Shown here: positions 22,368-35,275 of the stretch, piece by piece
Position numbering within the stretch: the first letter of the stretch is position 1
Layout: every line of letters begins with the position of its first letter
The notes under the pieces: model-generated
What the model was told of the DNA's origin: nothing
Seen by the model: only the letters and a program-made list of their open reading frames with translations
The model's database searches: none
Translations under genes and position numbers: made by a program
NCBI GenBank assembly: GCA_963921425.1
Contig: OY992832.1
Coordinates: forward strand, 6,262,001-6,326,000
Origin: Dryas octopetala
Lineage: Eukaryota > Streptophyta > Magnoliopsida > Rosales > Rosaceae
Direction of reading: 5' to 3'
DNA: 64,000 nt

Positions 22368-25300
22368 ATGCTAGCCAGGAGCAAGAACCCCTTTTTCTTA
22401 TTGGTTTCTGTGTTAAGCTGCTTCAGCTTGCTGAGATTTGCTGAGTCCAAGGTGCCCCAAGATGAAAGTAAGAGTTAATTCTATTACTCTTTTGCTTACA
22501 CTCTCTGTTTGGTTGCTGAGAAAATGTTGGGGAGCTGAAATCTTGAATCTTGGGATGTTACACTCTTTATCACCACAAATGTTTACATATTACACACATA
22601 CCCACTTAGTTTTTCTTCTTTAATTTGTAATAATATGAACCCTTTTTGTTATGTTCTTCGTAGAATTTCTCAGTGACCAAACCTCTCAACTAACCGCTTT
22701 TGAGTTCTTTACTTGTGCATTAATTCTGGCATTTTGGGACTGGTTCTATTAAGTCTCAATTAAGGTATCTGCAATTGTAATTGGAGTGTACCCATCGAAT
22801 TCTAACAATGGTCATTGAATATTTTGAGGGGCTTTTCTTACTTTGAGCACCCAGTTTTTTATTTTGTTGGTTGGGTGACGTCAACTTATTTTTCTTTCAT
22901 GGGATGTTCAAATATCAAAATTAAAGTATTTTGACTCCATTCCCTCTTTTGGTTTCGAAATAGAAGATTACTTTTTCAAAGAGGAGCCACTTAAATTATT
23001 TGCCATCTTTGAATACAATAAATTGATTATTTTTCTTGAATATGTATATATATATATTTATTATGTGATGGTTTTTGGTTATGCATAGTTGATTCTCTCC
23101 AAGAAATAACTAGTACGATGGGTGCAAAATATTGGAAGTTTAATGGTGATTCTTGCAAAATTGAAATGGTTGGGGTAACGGCAGAGCTACCAAAGGGATC
23201 CGAGAATAGCATTGTTTGTGACTGCAACGACACTGTCTGTCACGTCGTAAAGATGTATAGTTCCCTCATCTTATTACTAAATAATTTCATACATGATTTT
23301 ACAGCTTTGAATAATAGAGGCTGGCACTTTTAATATTTTTACAGAAAAAAGAAAAGAAGAAATGTTGTTATACTTGATTATAGTAGGGTAAACTATATTG
23401 ACCTCAGCTGGGGTTAGGTGAAGTACAAGAATCCTCCTTGCATTGCTAGAACTTACTTTGACCTTCCTTGTCTAATAGGTGCTAGAAGAAGATTTGATGT
23501 TGGAGGAAGGGGTAGGTCCCAAAGATGGTTTAAAATTGGAGGTAGATGTTCTCAGTTTTGCACCTAATGTTATAATTGCCTATGGTAATTATCTTTATGT
23601 TCTTCACCTTAATCTCCGGGAGGTTAGTGTAGTTTACCCATGTTATTACTGTCATATAACGGAAGGATTTTTCACAGACAGCATAATTGTAAATGGAGAC
23701 CACAAAGAAACCTCTGTTACAACCCTGAAGCATGTATCAAATGCTTTTAGGCTGTTATTAATATTCTGCTTTCTTGATAACATTGTTCTCTGCTTAATAC
23801 TCAAATCTATAATTTTCGATCTGACAGAGAACTCAAGGGTTATAGTCTACCTGGCATGCTTCCACCTCAACTGGTCAAACTTCCTTACCTTAGAGAAATG
23901 TAAGAGCATTTTGTAAAGTTCAAGAATAATGTCTGATGACTTTTGAACTTTGATCTATAACATTTATTTCTACTGAATGAACTTCACTTTTTTTCTCTTC
24001 CTCTATGTGTAGTGACTTTGCTTACAATTATCTTAATGGTACAATACCACAAGAATGGGCATCAATGCAATTAACGTCAATGTGAGTCTTGCCAGTTTTT
24101 GTGTATTTTATTTTATCTTGATTTGATTGTTCCTGTTGTGTATTAATTAAAGAAAATACTATGCAGCTCTGTTCTTGTAAATCGCTTATCAGGGGAGATT
24201 CCCAAGGAGTTGGGAAATATTACTACTCTCACATACCTGTAAGTATTAAAATTGGGGTTTGTCTCGGTTATTTATCTTGGAGACTGGGTCATGGACTTAT
24301 GATAATTCAAGTCCTCATGATTGAGGACATATGTGAAACAAATTTGGCAGGATCTCCATTTCCCCTTCCACCCCTTCCCATTGGATCACGTGCTGCTATT
24401 ACTTCCTTTTATATTTCATCCATTGGGGAATCATTTAACCGTTTGCCTACTCTAATTTGGAATTTCGTGCAGTGCATGTTCTAATCTCAATATTCTTTCT
24501 TTTGTTTTCAAAAAATCAGGAGTCTTGAAGCGAATCAATTCTCTGGAGTTGTTCCTCCTCAGCTTGGGAGTTTAATGAACTTGGGAACTTTGTAAAACAA
24601 CTTTTTTTTTTTTTGAAATTTTGATTCTTGTTTTTTTTTTTTTTGAACACTGTTAACACATTTCGGAAGGATGAATGACAGTTATGGTTCATTGCTTTGG
24701 TATTGGAATTGCAGGTTGTTGTCCTCCAATCAGTTGACTGGAAACTTACCAATGACTTTTGCTGGGCTAAGAAATTTAACAGACTTGTAAGCTTTTACTG
24801 TATTTGTTTTTCTTGTAATGCATAAAACTGATTTACATGTCAAATTGATACCATTTATTGTCCAATGCAGTAGAATAAATGATAATAACTTCAATGGGAC
24901 AATACCTGATTTTATACAGAATTGGAAACAACTTGAGAGATTGTAAGATCTTTTTCTTTTGACAAAATTTTCATCAGCCTTTCAAGTTATTATAGATGAC
25001 CCTATTATTTCGTGCTTATTTCTACTGTTTCATTTTTCTATATATAATTGGATCACTGAAGAGAAATGCATGCAAGTGGGCTTCAAGGACCCATCCCGTC
25101 CAACATATCTCTTTTGAGCAATTTACAAGAGTTGTGAGTAAAAGGCCTTTTCAATTTTTTTTTTTTTGTAGCTTTATGTAGTTTTCTTTTGTTTTTTTAC
25201 TGAATTAATTGTATTTTTTTCTTTTTGTGGTGTCATATCAAAATATAGGAGGATAAGTGATATAAATGGACCAGAGCAGGATTTTCCTATGTTGAAAAAC

Positions 25301-28300
25301 ATGACAGGCCTAATAAGATTGTACGTTGAATATTTGGATCATCAAATATCATGAAGGTGTTGTTTATATTTACTTTTGACGGTGGTCTTTTTAATGCAAT
25401 TCAGTTATGTATTTTAGGGTTCTGAGAAATTGTAACATTTCTGGCGAAATTCCCCCATACATCTGGACAATGCAGAATATGGAAATGCTGTAAGTAAAGC
25501 TTATGAAGATTATGATACACAAAACTTTTCTTAACCTTCAATGTTTGCAACACACACACGTGCACTCTTCAATGGAGGACACGTTTATGTAGGATGGCTT
25601 TGGCAAGCTTCCTTATAACAGGGTTTTAAAATTTCCTTGCTACTTTGATATTAATTCTCCTCTTACTATCATTGTCCAGTTTGCCTCAGTATTATTGGCA
25701 TAACAGATTCCAAGAAGACATACCATATATATAAGTATTTAAGCAATGTTTGCTTTCAGGAATAAATTGATTACCTCTATATGCTAACTGACTGATCTCA
25801 AATTAATTAATGTTTGCTTTCTTTTCATGCACTTGATATATTGTATTAAAGGCCGGAGATTCGCCATATTGTTGTATTGTGACTGTGAATGGAGGTTGAT
25901 TATATTTTTTTTACTTTGATTGTGATAGGGATGTCAGTTTTAACAAGTTAGTAGGGGAAATTCCAACTACAGTGAACCTAGAGCGTCTGAAATTCCTGTA
26001 AGTATAACCGTGTGCTTCATTTAATTATAAACTACATGGTCCATAGCATGCGATTTTCTTATCCAAAAGTTTCTGGAAAATGCTGGACATATTTCTGAAT
26101 AAAGAAGGGACAATAATGCAGTGACACAAATGTATATACATAATTTTGAGATTTTATGATTATATAGCTTATAGTCCGGAACATTGTCATAGAAATGCAA
26201 CCAAATGCAAACTTAGAATTCTAGGTTGGTGTGCGCATAATTTATTTTTGTTGGGTAATTAAGTATTGAATATTGATATAACATTCTAAAAATTTGATAT
26301 TGCCTTTCTATAGATTCTTAACTGGCAACTCTCTGAGTGGAAATGTACCAGATTCAATCTTCAAGGATGGAAGTAGTGTGTATGTTTCTAATTTGGACGC
26401 TTCATATTTTTCCCTTTTCTCTTTTGATATATTAGCAATTATCCTTTTCCTCTAACACTGGAATTCTGGAAGTAGCTAACAATTTGAGGATTAATGGCAT
26501 CTCCTGGGATAACATCATTTTCTGGCTTAAGTTCTTTTTTCCTAAACAGAGTGACCCTAACTACTTATGCTTGCATGCAGTGATCTTTCGTACAATAACT
26601 TCACATGGCAAGGCCCTGAGGAACCTACTTGTCAGGAGAACATGTCAGAATACTGTCCTAGTAGTGTTTATGCATATTTGCCAGTTTTATGTGGATTTGA
26701 ACTCATGGTTGTTTTACCTTTTCTCCTTTTATTAGGAATCTAAACCTGAACTTGTTTCGAAGCTCTTCAACAGAGAACAACTTGTAAGACACTCTTTCTC
26801 TCTCTTTCGGTTGCTTTCCTTTGTTTATTAATGTGACCAAAGATGTTCATTAATGCATGAACATCCCATGCTAATGTATATTTTCCACTTAATTATCACA
26901 GTAGGAGAGGTCTTCCATGCTTGAAGAATCTCAACTGTCCACGCTGTAAGAATATATTCTAATTGGCTTGAATATTATGCGATGCTATACAATTCAATTT
27001 AACTTTCACTACATGTATTTGAATTTCTACTTCTGCTTGAAAAGGTGTAATCTCCTTTATTTATGAGAATATACATGTTGATGATTTCAGTTAGTTTTGT
27101 ACATCAAAAGTTTTCCATGAAGCAATGCCAGCTTATTGTAGAGAAGGAAATCGTAATTGATAAAAGATTGTACTCCCCAAAAAGTAAATTCTTCTAATTG
27201 TAAAGGTTTTATTAGAAAAAAAAAAAGAAGTGCTGAGTTAAGTTGAAAATTCACTTTGCCTGAAAATGTTCACAGAGAATACTATGAAACTTCAAAGTGT
27301 TATATTGTCATTACTCTTGTCAGTCAGTGAATTGTTGCTTTCTAATTACTGTATTACCAAAATGTTTTACATATTCTCTCACTATATTTATATTTTGATA
27401 TTTTATGCCAGATTCAACTTGTTTGCATGTTAATTGTGGTGGGGATGATGTCACCATTAAAGAAAATAAAAGAAACATTATGTATGAAGGAGATGGAGGA
27501 GTTGAAGGTGGCAGTGCAGAGTATTTCTTAAGTGACGATCAATATTGGGGATTTAGTAGCACTGGAGACTTCATGGATGACAACGATTTCCAAAATACAC
27601 GTTACTCTGTATCTCTTGCATCTCCAAATCTCTCAGAGTTATATACATCTGCACGCATAGCTCCAATTTCAATCACTTATTTTCATTATTGCTTAGAAGA
27701 TGGTAACTATACTTTAAGTCTTCACTTTGCGGAGATACAGTTTACAAATGACCAAACATATGGAACTCTTGGGAGGCGCATATTTGATATCTATATTCAG
27801 GTAATTGGTCCCATTGTTGGAAATGTATCTTTGAAGTTGCAAAGAGGGTTGATGTGAAGCACTTTGTCTCAGGAAAAATTAATACGGAAGGATTTCAATA
27901 TTGAAGATGTGGCAAAGACGGCTCAAAAGCCAGTAGTAATGCAAGAACATAATATCAGTGTGACAAATAATGTCTTAGAGATCCGATTCTATTTCGCTGG
28001 TAAAGGCACAACAAGGATTCCTGACAGAGGAGTTTATGGTCCCCTCATCTCTGCTATTTCTGTGGAATCTGGTGAGTCATTTTTCTTCTTTATCATATCA
28101 TAAAGCACTCATGATAAGGTATGTTTGAGGCAATCCCTGCTGCATCACAATTTTTTAGACGTGGCACATATTTGGGAAAATAAAGACACAATGTATTCAA
28201 CATCTATCTCTCAGCCCAGGCCATATTTGGTCGGGCTTGCACAGTAATTTGAGGCCTAACTTCTAGACATAAGATAAGATCCAGCCAAGTCCAGAAATTT

Positions 28301-30871
28301 TTTATATTTATAGTGTTCTAATTAAAATATAGGTTTTCAACTCTGGAACACAGGCTAGTTTAGGAACTGATGATATGATGTCTAGTACTGATGTATTATT
28401 TATTATGCAACTGCTTTCCTTTTCCTCTGTCTTAATGTTTAGTATTTTTTTTTTTCAACCTGCACTAGAGTCAACTTTTGGTTTTACTTTGTGCTAAAAT
28501 ATAAGTCTGTAACTTATCTGCAGAAAGAGCAAAGTCATTTTTTTCATATGCATTCCAATGAATGGAATGATTATAATTTATGTAAAACATTACTTTGCTC
28601 TTAATCCTGATATGAAGGTTCTTTTTGAAGGCTCCAGTGGACACTTCTCAACCTCTTTCACAAATCTTTTTTATGTGCTTTTGCAAACTTTTATGTTTAT
28701 TTCTACCTTTGAAATTAATGTATACCTCCCCGAAATTCTTTTCTTTTTCCCCTTATATATTATTGAAGTAAGCAAATTAATTTGTACTTTTGGGCAGATT
28801 TCAAAGATTGCTCAAATGACAGAAAGAAGGGAACTGCTCACATTGTCACTGGGGTTGTAGTAGGAGCATTATGCCTAGTATTTGTTACACTAGGAATCCT
28901 TTGGTGGAAAGGATGCTTGCCATGCAAGAGGAGGAGAAAAAAAGGTGCTAGATCATATCAAATGTGCCGCTCTCAGATTCATTGATTCCTACTGAATATT
29001 TTCCCTAGTAAATGAAATGAAAGGAATATATTATAAACTACGCATTCTTGATTGCTCAAGCAAGGAATTGTAATGATAAATAACACTTTGCATACTCTTC
29101 CTCTGTGCCTCCTTGGACAGATAGTGAAGGAATTGAGCTGCAGGCAGGGAATTTTACCTTGAAACAAATAAAAGCTGCCACTAGTGACTTTGATTACACT
29201 AACAAAATTGGAGAAGGTGGTTTTGGTGCTGTGTACAAGGTACTTTAGTAATTTATACATCGACTTTTCCATCTTATTAGCTATTACAGATTTCCCTTTT
29301 TACATTAGCATACATAATTCTGAACAAGGGTTGGGATGCAGGGTCAATTGCCTGATGGTATGCAGATAGCCGTCAAGCAGCTTTCATCTAAATCAAGGCA
29401 AGGAAATCGTGAATTCTTAAATGAGATAGGCATGATTTCTTGTTTGCAACATCCAAATCTTGTGAAACTTCATGGATGTTGTATAGAAGGAGGTCAGTTG
29501 TTGCTGGTCTATGAGTACATGGAAAACAATAACCTTGCACGAGCATTGTTTGGTGAGTATGATACCAATTATGATCATGATCTAGAGTGATAAAAAAGTA
29601 AATTTTTGAGTTGGTTTTTATTCTTTTCTTTATTTATTGGATAGGTTGTATCCAACTAAGTACAAATAAAAAAAGAAAGAAGAGAAAAAGGGGAGTAGAG
29701 AACTTCGTCTTTTGGTAATTCTCTAGGAGTCGTGTCTATTGATTTCTAGTTCTCTGGGTTTTGGTTTCTTGTATGCTCCCTCATGAGTACTTGAGTTTTG
29801 TTTCTTTTTGGAAATTTTTTTACACAATTTATTTCTTCATAGTCTGAGGGAACAGTATTTTTTTGTAGGTCCAGAAAATCATCGAATTAAAATGGACTGG
29901 CCAACAAGGCATAAGATTTGTATTGGGATAGCAAGAGGACTAGCTTTTCTCCATGAGGAATCCAGACTTAAAATTGTCCATCGAGACATCAAAGCTACTA
30001 ATGTTCTGCTTGATGGGGACTTAAACCCTAAAATATCTGACTTTGGATTGGCAAAGCTTGATGAAGAGGAGAAGACACACATAAGCACCCGAATTGCAGG
30101 GACCATGTAAGTTGCCATGTCCTTATTCACATTGACTTGTTGATTTACTTTCAATGATGTCTAGCTAAATTGGAAAATGTTTTCAATGTTGAAAAAAAAA
30201 TATTGGGATCTTGATTTGCAGAGGATATATGGCACCAGAATATGCTCTATGGGGTCACCTGACCTACAAAGCCGATGTTTACAGCTTTGGAGTAGTGGCC
30301 TTGGAGATTGTTAGTGGGAAGAACAACAATAATTATATGCCAAGTGATGATTCCGTTTGTCTTTTAGATTGGGTACTTTTACCACTTTTATTGTTTGATC
30401 TCTTCTACATCCATCATGTCACATTCACACATCTGGTTGTTATAATTGTTAATTACTATCTGAGTGTGAAACTGCAATAAACATTTGCAGGCTTGTCATT
30501 TGCAACAAACTGGAAACTTGTTGGAGGTAGTTGATGAGAAGATAGGGTCTGAGGTTGACAAAAAAGAAGCAGAGATCATGGTTAAAGTAGCTCTCCTGTG
30601 CACAAATGCCTCTGCATCACTTAGACCTACCATGTCTGAGGCCGTGAACATGCTTGAAGGAAAAGTCACTGTTCCTGAAGTGATCCCAGAACCGAGTACC
30701 TATAGGGAAGACTTGAGGTTTAAGGCCATGAGAGACCTCCATCGCCAGAGGCAAAATCATAGTTTGACCGCGAGCCAAACACAGAATTCAACTACAGTCC
30801 ATACATTTGGCACTACCTCTACTTCTGGCCTTCACTCCTATGAAATCAACCCGGAATCAACAACCTCTTGA
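22368..30871 (+). CDS. RLK gene B: LRR-malectin receptor-like kinase (LRR-VIII-2)
   Basis: 24 exons: 22368-22467, 23089-23254, 23828-23899, 24013-24081, 24167-24238, 24520-24591, 24715-24786, 24871-24942, 25062-25133, 25249-25320, 25418-25489, 25929-25997, 26314-26379, 26581-26643, 26736-26783, 26902-26945, 27412-27800, 27873-28071, 28798-28944, 29121-29239, 29342-29552, 29869-30106, 30222-30372, 30491-30871; 3036 nt, 1011 residues. It is the closest paralogue of A: exons 3-16 have the same lengths and it shares the malectin stretch [13 protein letters not shown]. Signal peptide about 1-26, LRRs about 90-400, malectin about 401-596, transmembrane about 609-632. The kinase has catalytic Lys697, HRD Asp795 and DFG Asp813. 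The final exon encodes a Ser/Thr-rich tail. No stop, frameshift or lost splice site is seen. Intron 12 has no Copia insertion, unlike A. Confidence 0.93.
23386..23639. mobile_element. MITE in gene B intron 2
   Basis: Inverted termini of about 38 bp with a few mismatches: left GGGTAAACTATATTGACCTC, right the complement of GGGTAAACTACACTAACCTC, both running on to ggtgaag. It is 254 bp with no function in the coding frame. Gene A's intron 2 is far shorter and lacks it, so it inserted after the A-B split. The TSD is unclear. Confidence 0.75.
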
Positions 30872-32019
30872 CAGTGGCGAAAATTCTCTAGTAGCAAATA
30901 TGTTGCTGTACCACTTGCATGTAGTCTTTGTAAACGAAAATGCAGAATAGCTTTTCCATCTCCATATTTCTTTCTTGTACATATGTTTCCCCTCTCTATT
31001 GTGACCTCTTTTGAGTTTTAGAAAATTTGTTTCTTATTCTTTTCATTGTTATTTGTTTTTTTTTTTTTTTGCTTGCTTTACTTTTTATTTGTTGTACAGA
31101 TTGTTGAATATACAGCCGTGAAATTAAATTCCATATTTCTCTCTGCAAACAAACAGTAATAACAATATGAAAATGAGGATTCAAATTCAATTGTAGTTCC
31201 TTTATTTGTTTCTCAACAAAGAGTTTACCATATCATGCACTTTCATTTTTCAATCAATGCTATGTAGTTTTTCAATGGTTGTTCACAATTACCATGTAGG
31301 CTTTTACAAGCTTTTCCTTTAGAAGTTCAAAAGGTGATTGGATTAATCCATGATGGATGACTCGTTTATACATATTCTAATTCCATCTCATTTTCACATA
31401 GCTCAAGGATTACAATCTATGATGGATGATTCGATTATACATATTCTAATTATATCTTATTTTCACATATTCTAGCTCAGGGGGCAAACATATTTTATGT
31501 TTATTCTTTTTTTTTTTTTTTTTTTCTTTCAAGGGACTTACAACGTAAAATATCTACCTATGACTAATATTCATGGGCAACTTTCCGCAGGTCTTTGTGA
31601 AATATTAATTTATACTTTTTTATTTTGAGAAGAAACATTAATTTATAGTACAAAGTACTAGGTGGGTAGTTTAAACTCGTTGAGAATATTATAAATTAAA
31701 AATGTGCGTCACAAATTAAGAGATTCATTGCATCATGCCATCATGTGCAATGCATGTACATAATAATATAATATTGTGCATGCAATTTGACCAGTCGTTT
31801 ACTTGTCAATTTTCATTTTAAGAGATAAGACTTGTCCTGAATAATTTAGCGACCTCTATTCTCTACTATTTCTAGAAACCTAATCTACCTGCCGACAAAT
31901 TTAAAAAAAAAAAAAGTTCAAAAGTTCAAAACAAAAATTTTGTTGGCACGTTGGTTGAGTGACCATTCTTGGACCAGTTCCAATTGACTAGCTGTCTCCG
32001 AGGTCCCACAAAAAGTTAA
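30872..32019. other. Intergenic B-C, including ancestral gene C upstream block
   Basis: 3' flank of gene B, then sequence from about 31735 that matches the region just upstream of gene D: ttgtgcatgcaatttgacca at about 31774 and tgtctccgaggtcccaca at about 31993-32010. The match identifies displaced upstream sequence of gene C. The last 9 bases (aaaagttaa) are the left TSD of the next element. Confidence 0.7.
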
Positions 32020-33510
32020 GATTAAATTATTCGTAAATATCTCAATTATATACTAACTTTTAATTTAATATCACAACTTTAAAAATTTAACAAAAATTAT
32101 CTCAACTTTCATTTTGTGTCAAAATAGTACCTCCGTTAGTTTTTCTGTCAAATAAACTGTTATCTGCTGACGTGACAGAGATATTTTTGTCTTTTTTTCC
32201 ACATTTAAAAGATAGTAATATTTTAAAAGATCAAATTAAAATTTAGTACCTTAACTATACATTGACTTTCAACTTAGTACCCTAACTTTGAAAACTTGAC
32301 AAAAAAATACCTTAACTTTCATTCTGTATCAAAATAATACATCTGTTAGTTTTTTATTAAATAAATCGTTATCTGCTGACGTGGCAGATGTATTTCGTCT
32401 TTTTCCCCACATTTAAAAGATAATAATATTTTAAAAAATTTTTAATAAACAAATTTCTTAAAATAATTAAAATAAAAAAATTTCTTAAAATAAAAACCTT
32501 TCCCCCTCCCCCTTCCCCAGCCTTGCCCTATGTAGCATCACCCCTTAGCCTTAGCCCCTCTCCCTGCCCGACCCACTCTTTCCCCCCACGCAACCCCCCC
32601 CAACCCCAACCCTGTCGCACCCTTCCCCCAGCCAGCCCCTCTCTTTGCCCGACCCACCCTCTCCCTCCCACACCACCCTAGCCCCCACCCATCATCTCCC
32701 TTTCCCGCCCCCACCTAACCCTCCCCTCACCCATCCCTTCCCCTCCCATCCCCTCTCATCCTCGCCCCTACCCATCCTCCCACCTCTCTCTACCCAACCC
32801 ACCCTCTCCCCCTACCCATCCCCTCCGCCCCCACCCATCCTCCCACCTCTCCCTGCCCAACCAACCCTCTCCTCCCCACCCCCAGTCCCATCGTACCCTT
32901 TCCCCTAACCCCCAGCCTCGTCGCACCCCCTACCTAGCCCCTCCTTGACACCCTCATACAGCCCCTCCCCGACCCACCCCAACCCCAACCCCAACCCAGC
33001 CCCCTCACCCCTCCTTACCCAACCCGACCTTTCCTATCCATCCCCTAAATTTTTTTTAAATTTTTTAAGAACTTTTTTTTATTTAAAAGTTTTTTAAAAT
33101 ATTATTATCTTTTAAATGTGAGAAAAAAGACGAAAATACCTCTGCCACGTCAACAGATAACGGTTCATTTGACAGATTAACTAACGGAGATACTATTTGA
33201 CACAAAATGAAAGTTAAGGTACTTTTTTGTCAGATTTTCAAAGTTGGGGTACTAAGTTGAAAGTCAGTGTATAGTTAAGGTACTAAATTGTAATTTGCTC
33301 TTTTAAAAATATTATTATCTTTTAAATGTGGGGAAAAAAATGAAAATACCCCTGTCACGTCAGCAGATAACGGTTTTTTTGATAGAAAAACTAACGGAGG
33401 TACTATTTTGAGACAAAATGAAAGTTTAGATACTTTTTGTCAAGTTTTCAAAATTGAGATATTAAATTGAAAATAAATGCATAATTGAGGCACTTACGGA
33501 GAATTTGCTC
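32020..33510. mobile_element. Mutator-like non-autonomous element with long inverted arms
   Basis: 1491 bp between perfect 9-bp TSDs AAAAGTTAA (32011-32019 and 33511-33519), the Mutator-like size. The arms, about 32020-32460 and 33055-33510, are long imperfect inverted repeats. Each arm holds two tandem modules with the same landmarks (acttaactttcatt, gttagtttt, gttatctgctgacgt). The core 32500-33040 is strongly C-rich, made of ccccaaccc/cctcccacc-type repeats. There is no transposase. The equivalent point upstream of gene D (about 44414) is empty. Confidence 0.88.
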
Positions 33511-33559
33511 AAAAGTTAATAAAGCACAGACTAATGAAACTTGATACGTTGAAAAGGTA

Positions 33560-34596
33560 GGGGCTTAGAATAGAGTAATGTTTATAATTTTAAGCTCATT
33601 TTTTAGGAGTTATTAGTTGATATATAATAAATGAAAAATATTATTCATCTTCTCTAATTTACTTTCTTCACCAATTTTTTTTTAATTATTATTCTCATTC
33701 TACAATATAAATTTATGATTGGAACCGTTCATTTTTTATATCTAACTATGAAGATATTTTTTATAAAAAATCAACCAAATCAGAAATCGTTTGGTTATAT
33801 ACCATGATCAAATAAACAGATGATTTTGGTAACAATTTGATTTATCGTTTGTTTATTTGATACTGATTACATTACCAAACGATTTTCGATTTAGTTAATT
33901 TTTTGTATAAATGATTTTCAAATAATTATCTAAAAAATAAATGGTTCCGATCATAAATTTACATTGTGAAATGNNNNNNNNNNNNNNNNNNNNNNNNNNN
34001 NNNNNNNNNNNNNNNNNNNNNNNNNNNNNNNNNNNNNNNNNNNNNNNNNNNNNNNNNNNNNNNNNNNNNNNNNNNNNNNNNNNNNNNNNNNNNNNNNNNN
34101 NNNNNNNNNNNNNNNNNNNNNNNNNNNNNNNNNNNNNNNNNNNNNNNNNNNNNNNNNNNNNNNNNNNNNNNNNTTTTATATTATTATTCTCATTTTGCAA
34201 TGTAAATTTATGATTAGAATCGTTCAATTTTTAGATCCAACTATGAAGATTTTTTATATAAAAAATTAACTAAATTGGAAATTGTTTGGTTATGTACTAT
34301 AATCAAATAAAGAGACGATTTTGGTAACAATTCGATTTATCGTTTGTTTATTTGATAATAATTACATTACCAAACGATTTTTGATTTAATTGATTTTTTA
34401 CATAGATGATTTTCAAATAATTATATAAAAAATAAACAGTTCTGATCATAAATTTATATTGTGAAATGAGAATAATAAAGAAAAAGGTCGATGAAGAAGG
34501 TAGATTGGAGAATGTGGATAAAATTTCTCATTTATTATATATTAACTAATAACTCCTAAAGAATCAGCGTAAAATTACAAACATTACATAAGCTCC
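33560..34596. mobile_element. Palindromic nested foldback repeat containing the assembly gap
   Basis: Outer inverted arms: ttaggagttattagtt near 33604 pairs with aactaataactcctaa near 34544, and both extend outward to ggggctta/taagctcc. Inside are two similar, themselves palindromic units (about 33690-33973 and 34180-34475) built around aaatttatgatt and accaaacgattttcgattt-type stretches. Either a MITE inserted twice or a larger palindrome collapsed in assembly. No ORF. Confidence 0.7.
33974..34173. other. Assembly gap (200 N)
   Basis: Exactly 200 unresolved bases, probably a placeholder length. Both sides are arms of a palindromic repeat, the likely reason assembly failed. Any frame crossing it is meaningless. 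Confidence 0.99.
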
Positions 34597-35275
34597 TTAT
34601 TGTAAAAATAAACGGTTTCAATAATGAAAATACACTATAAAATGAAAATAATAAAAAAGAAGGTGTATAACATTCTACATTTTGATAAAATTACATACCT
34701 TGTGAGTTGTGATGATTTCAGTGGCTAAATTAAAGCAAATATTTACCAATCAAATATTTTGCAATTCTTGTTTTTTTTTTTTTTAAAGGTTTTAAATATT
34801 TTTTCAAACATCATTTGGTATAGTGGGGACACTTCTCTTTATAGAAAGAAAGATATTAAATTCAAATGTCATGTAACCAAGTAATAATAATTCAAAGCAG
34901 ACCACCCAACTTCTCTTTATAGAAAGAAAGATATTAAATTCAAATGTCATGTAACCAAGTAATAATAATTCAAAGCAGACCACCCAAATAATAATGTACT
35001 CAAGTGGGCATTTTTTTTTTTGTTGGGATATTGAAAGGTCAGGTAAAGTGGGGCTTTGATGGTGGAAGACAATATATTACACATTTACACATACAAATCA
35101 AATAAAAAAAGTACATGATGCATTAAAGTACTGATTTAGATTGATATTTTTTGTCCGGTCGGCTGGAAAGGATGATGATAGAGATTTAAAGAGCAAAGGA
35201 GAGAGCTGAATGAATTAACATCATCATTCATCAGGTGAGAGAGTGCTCAACAACTACGGCACATGCAAGAAGAAG
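34597..35275. other. Proximal upstream region of RLK gene C
   Basis: From about 35125 the sequence again matches the gene D upstream region (gattgatattttttg.., ggaaaggatgatgat..), so this last 150 bp is the proximal promoter and 5' UTR of gene C. Otherwise AT-rich, apart from the 78-bp duplication listed separately. Confidence 0.55.
34831..34986. repeat. Perfect 78-bp tandem duplication
   Basis: Two adjacent, by-eye identical 78-bp copies (34831-34908 and 34909-34986) starting acttctctttatagaaag and ending agcagaccaccca. Identity points to a recent event or an assembly artefact near the gap. Confidence 0.95.

Noticed and set aside
32645..32908. Pro-rich ORF (MPDPPSPSHTTL..) as a possible cell-wall protein.
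   Set aside because: It lies in the C-rich core of a Mutator-like element, is low complexity in all frames and has no signal peptide or flanking gene structure.
33895..34227. ORFs spanning the N gap on both strands.
   Set aside because: They consist mostly of undetermined bases and have no evidential value.
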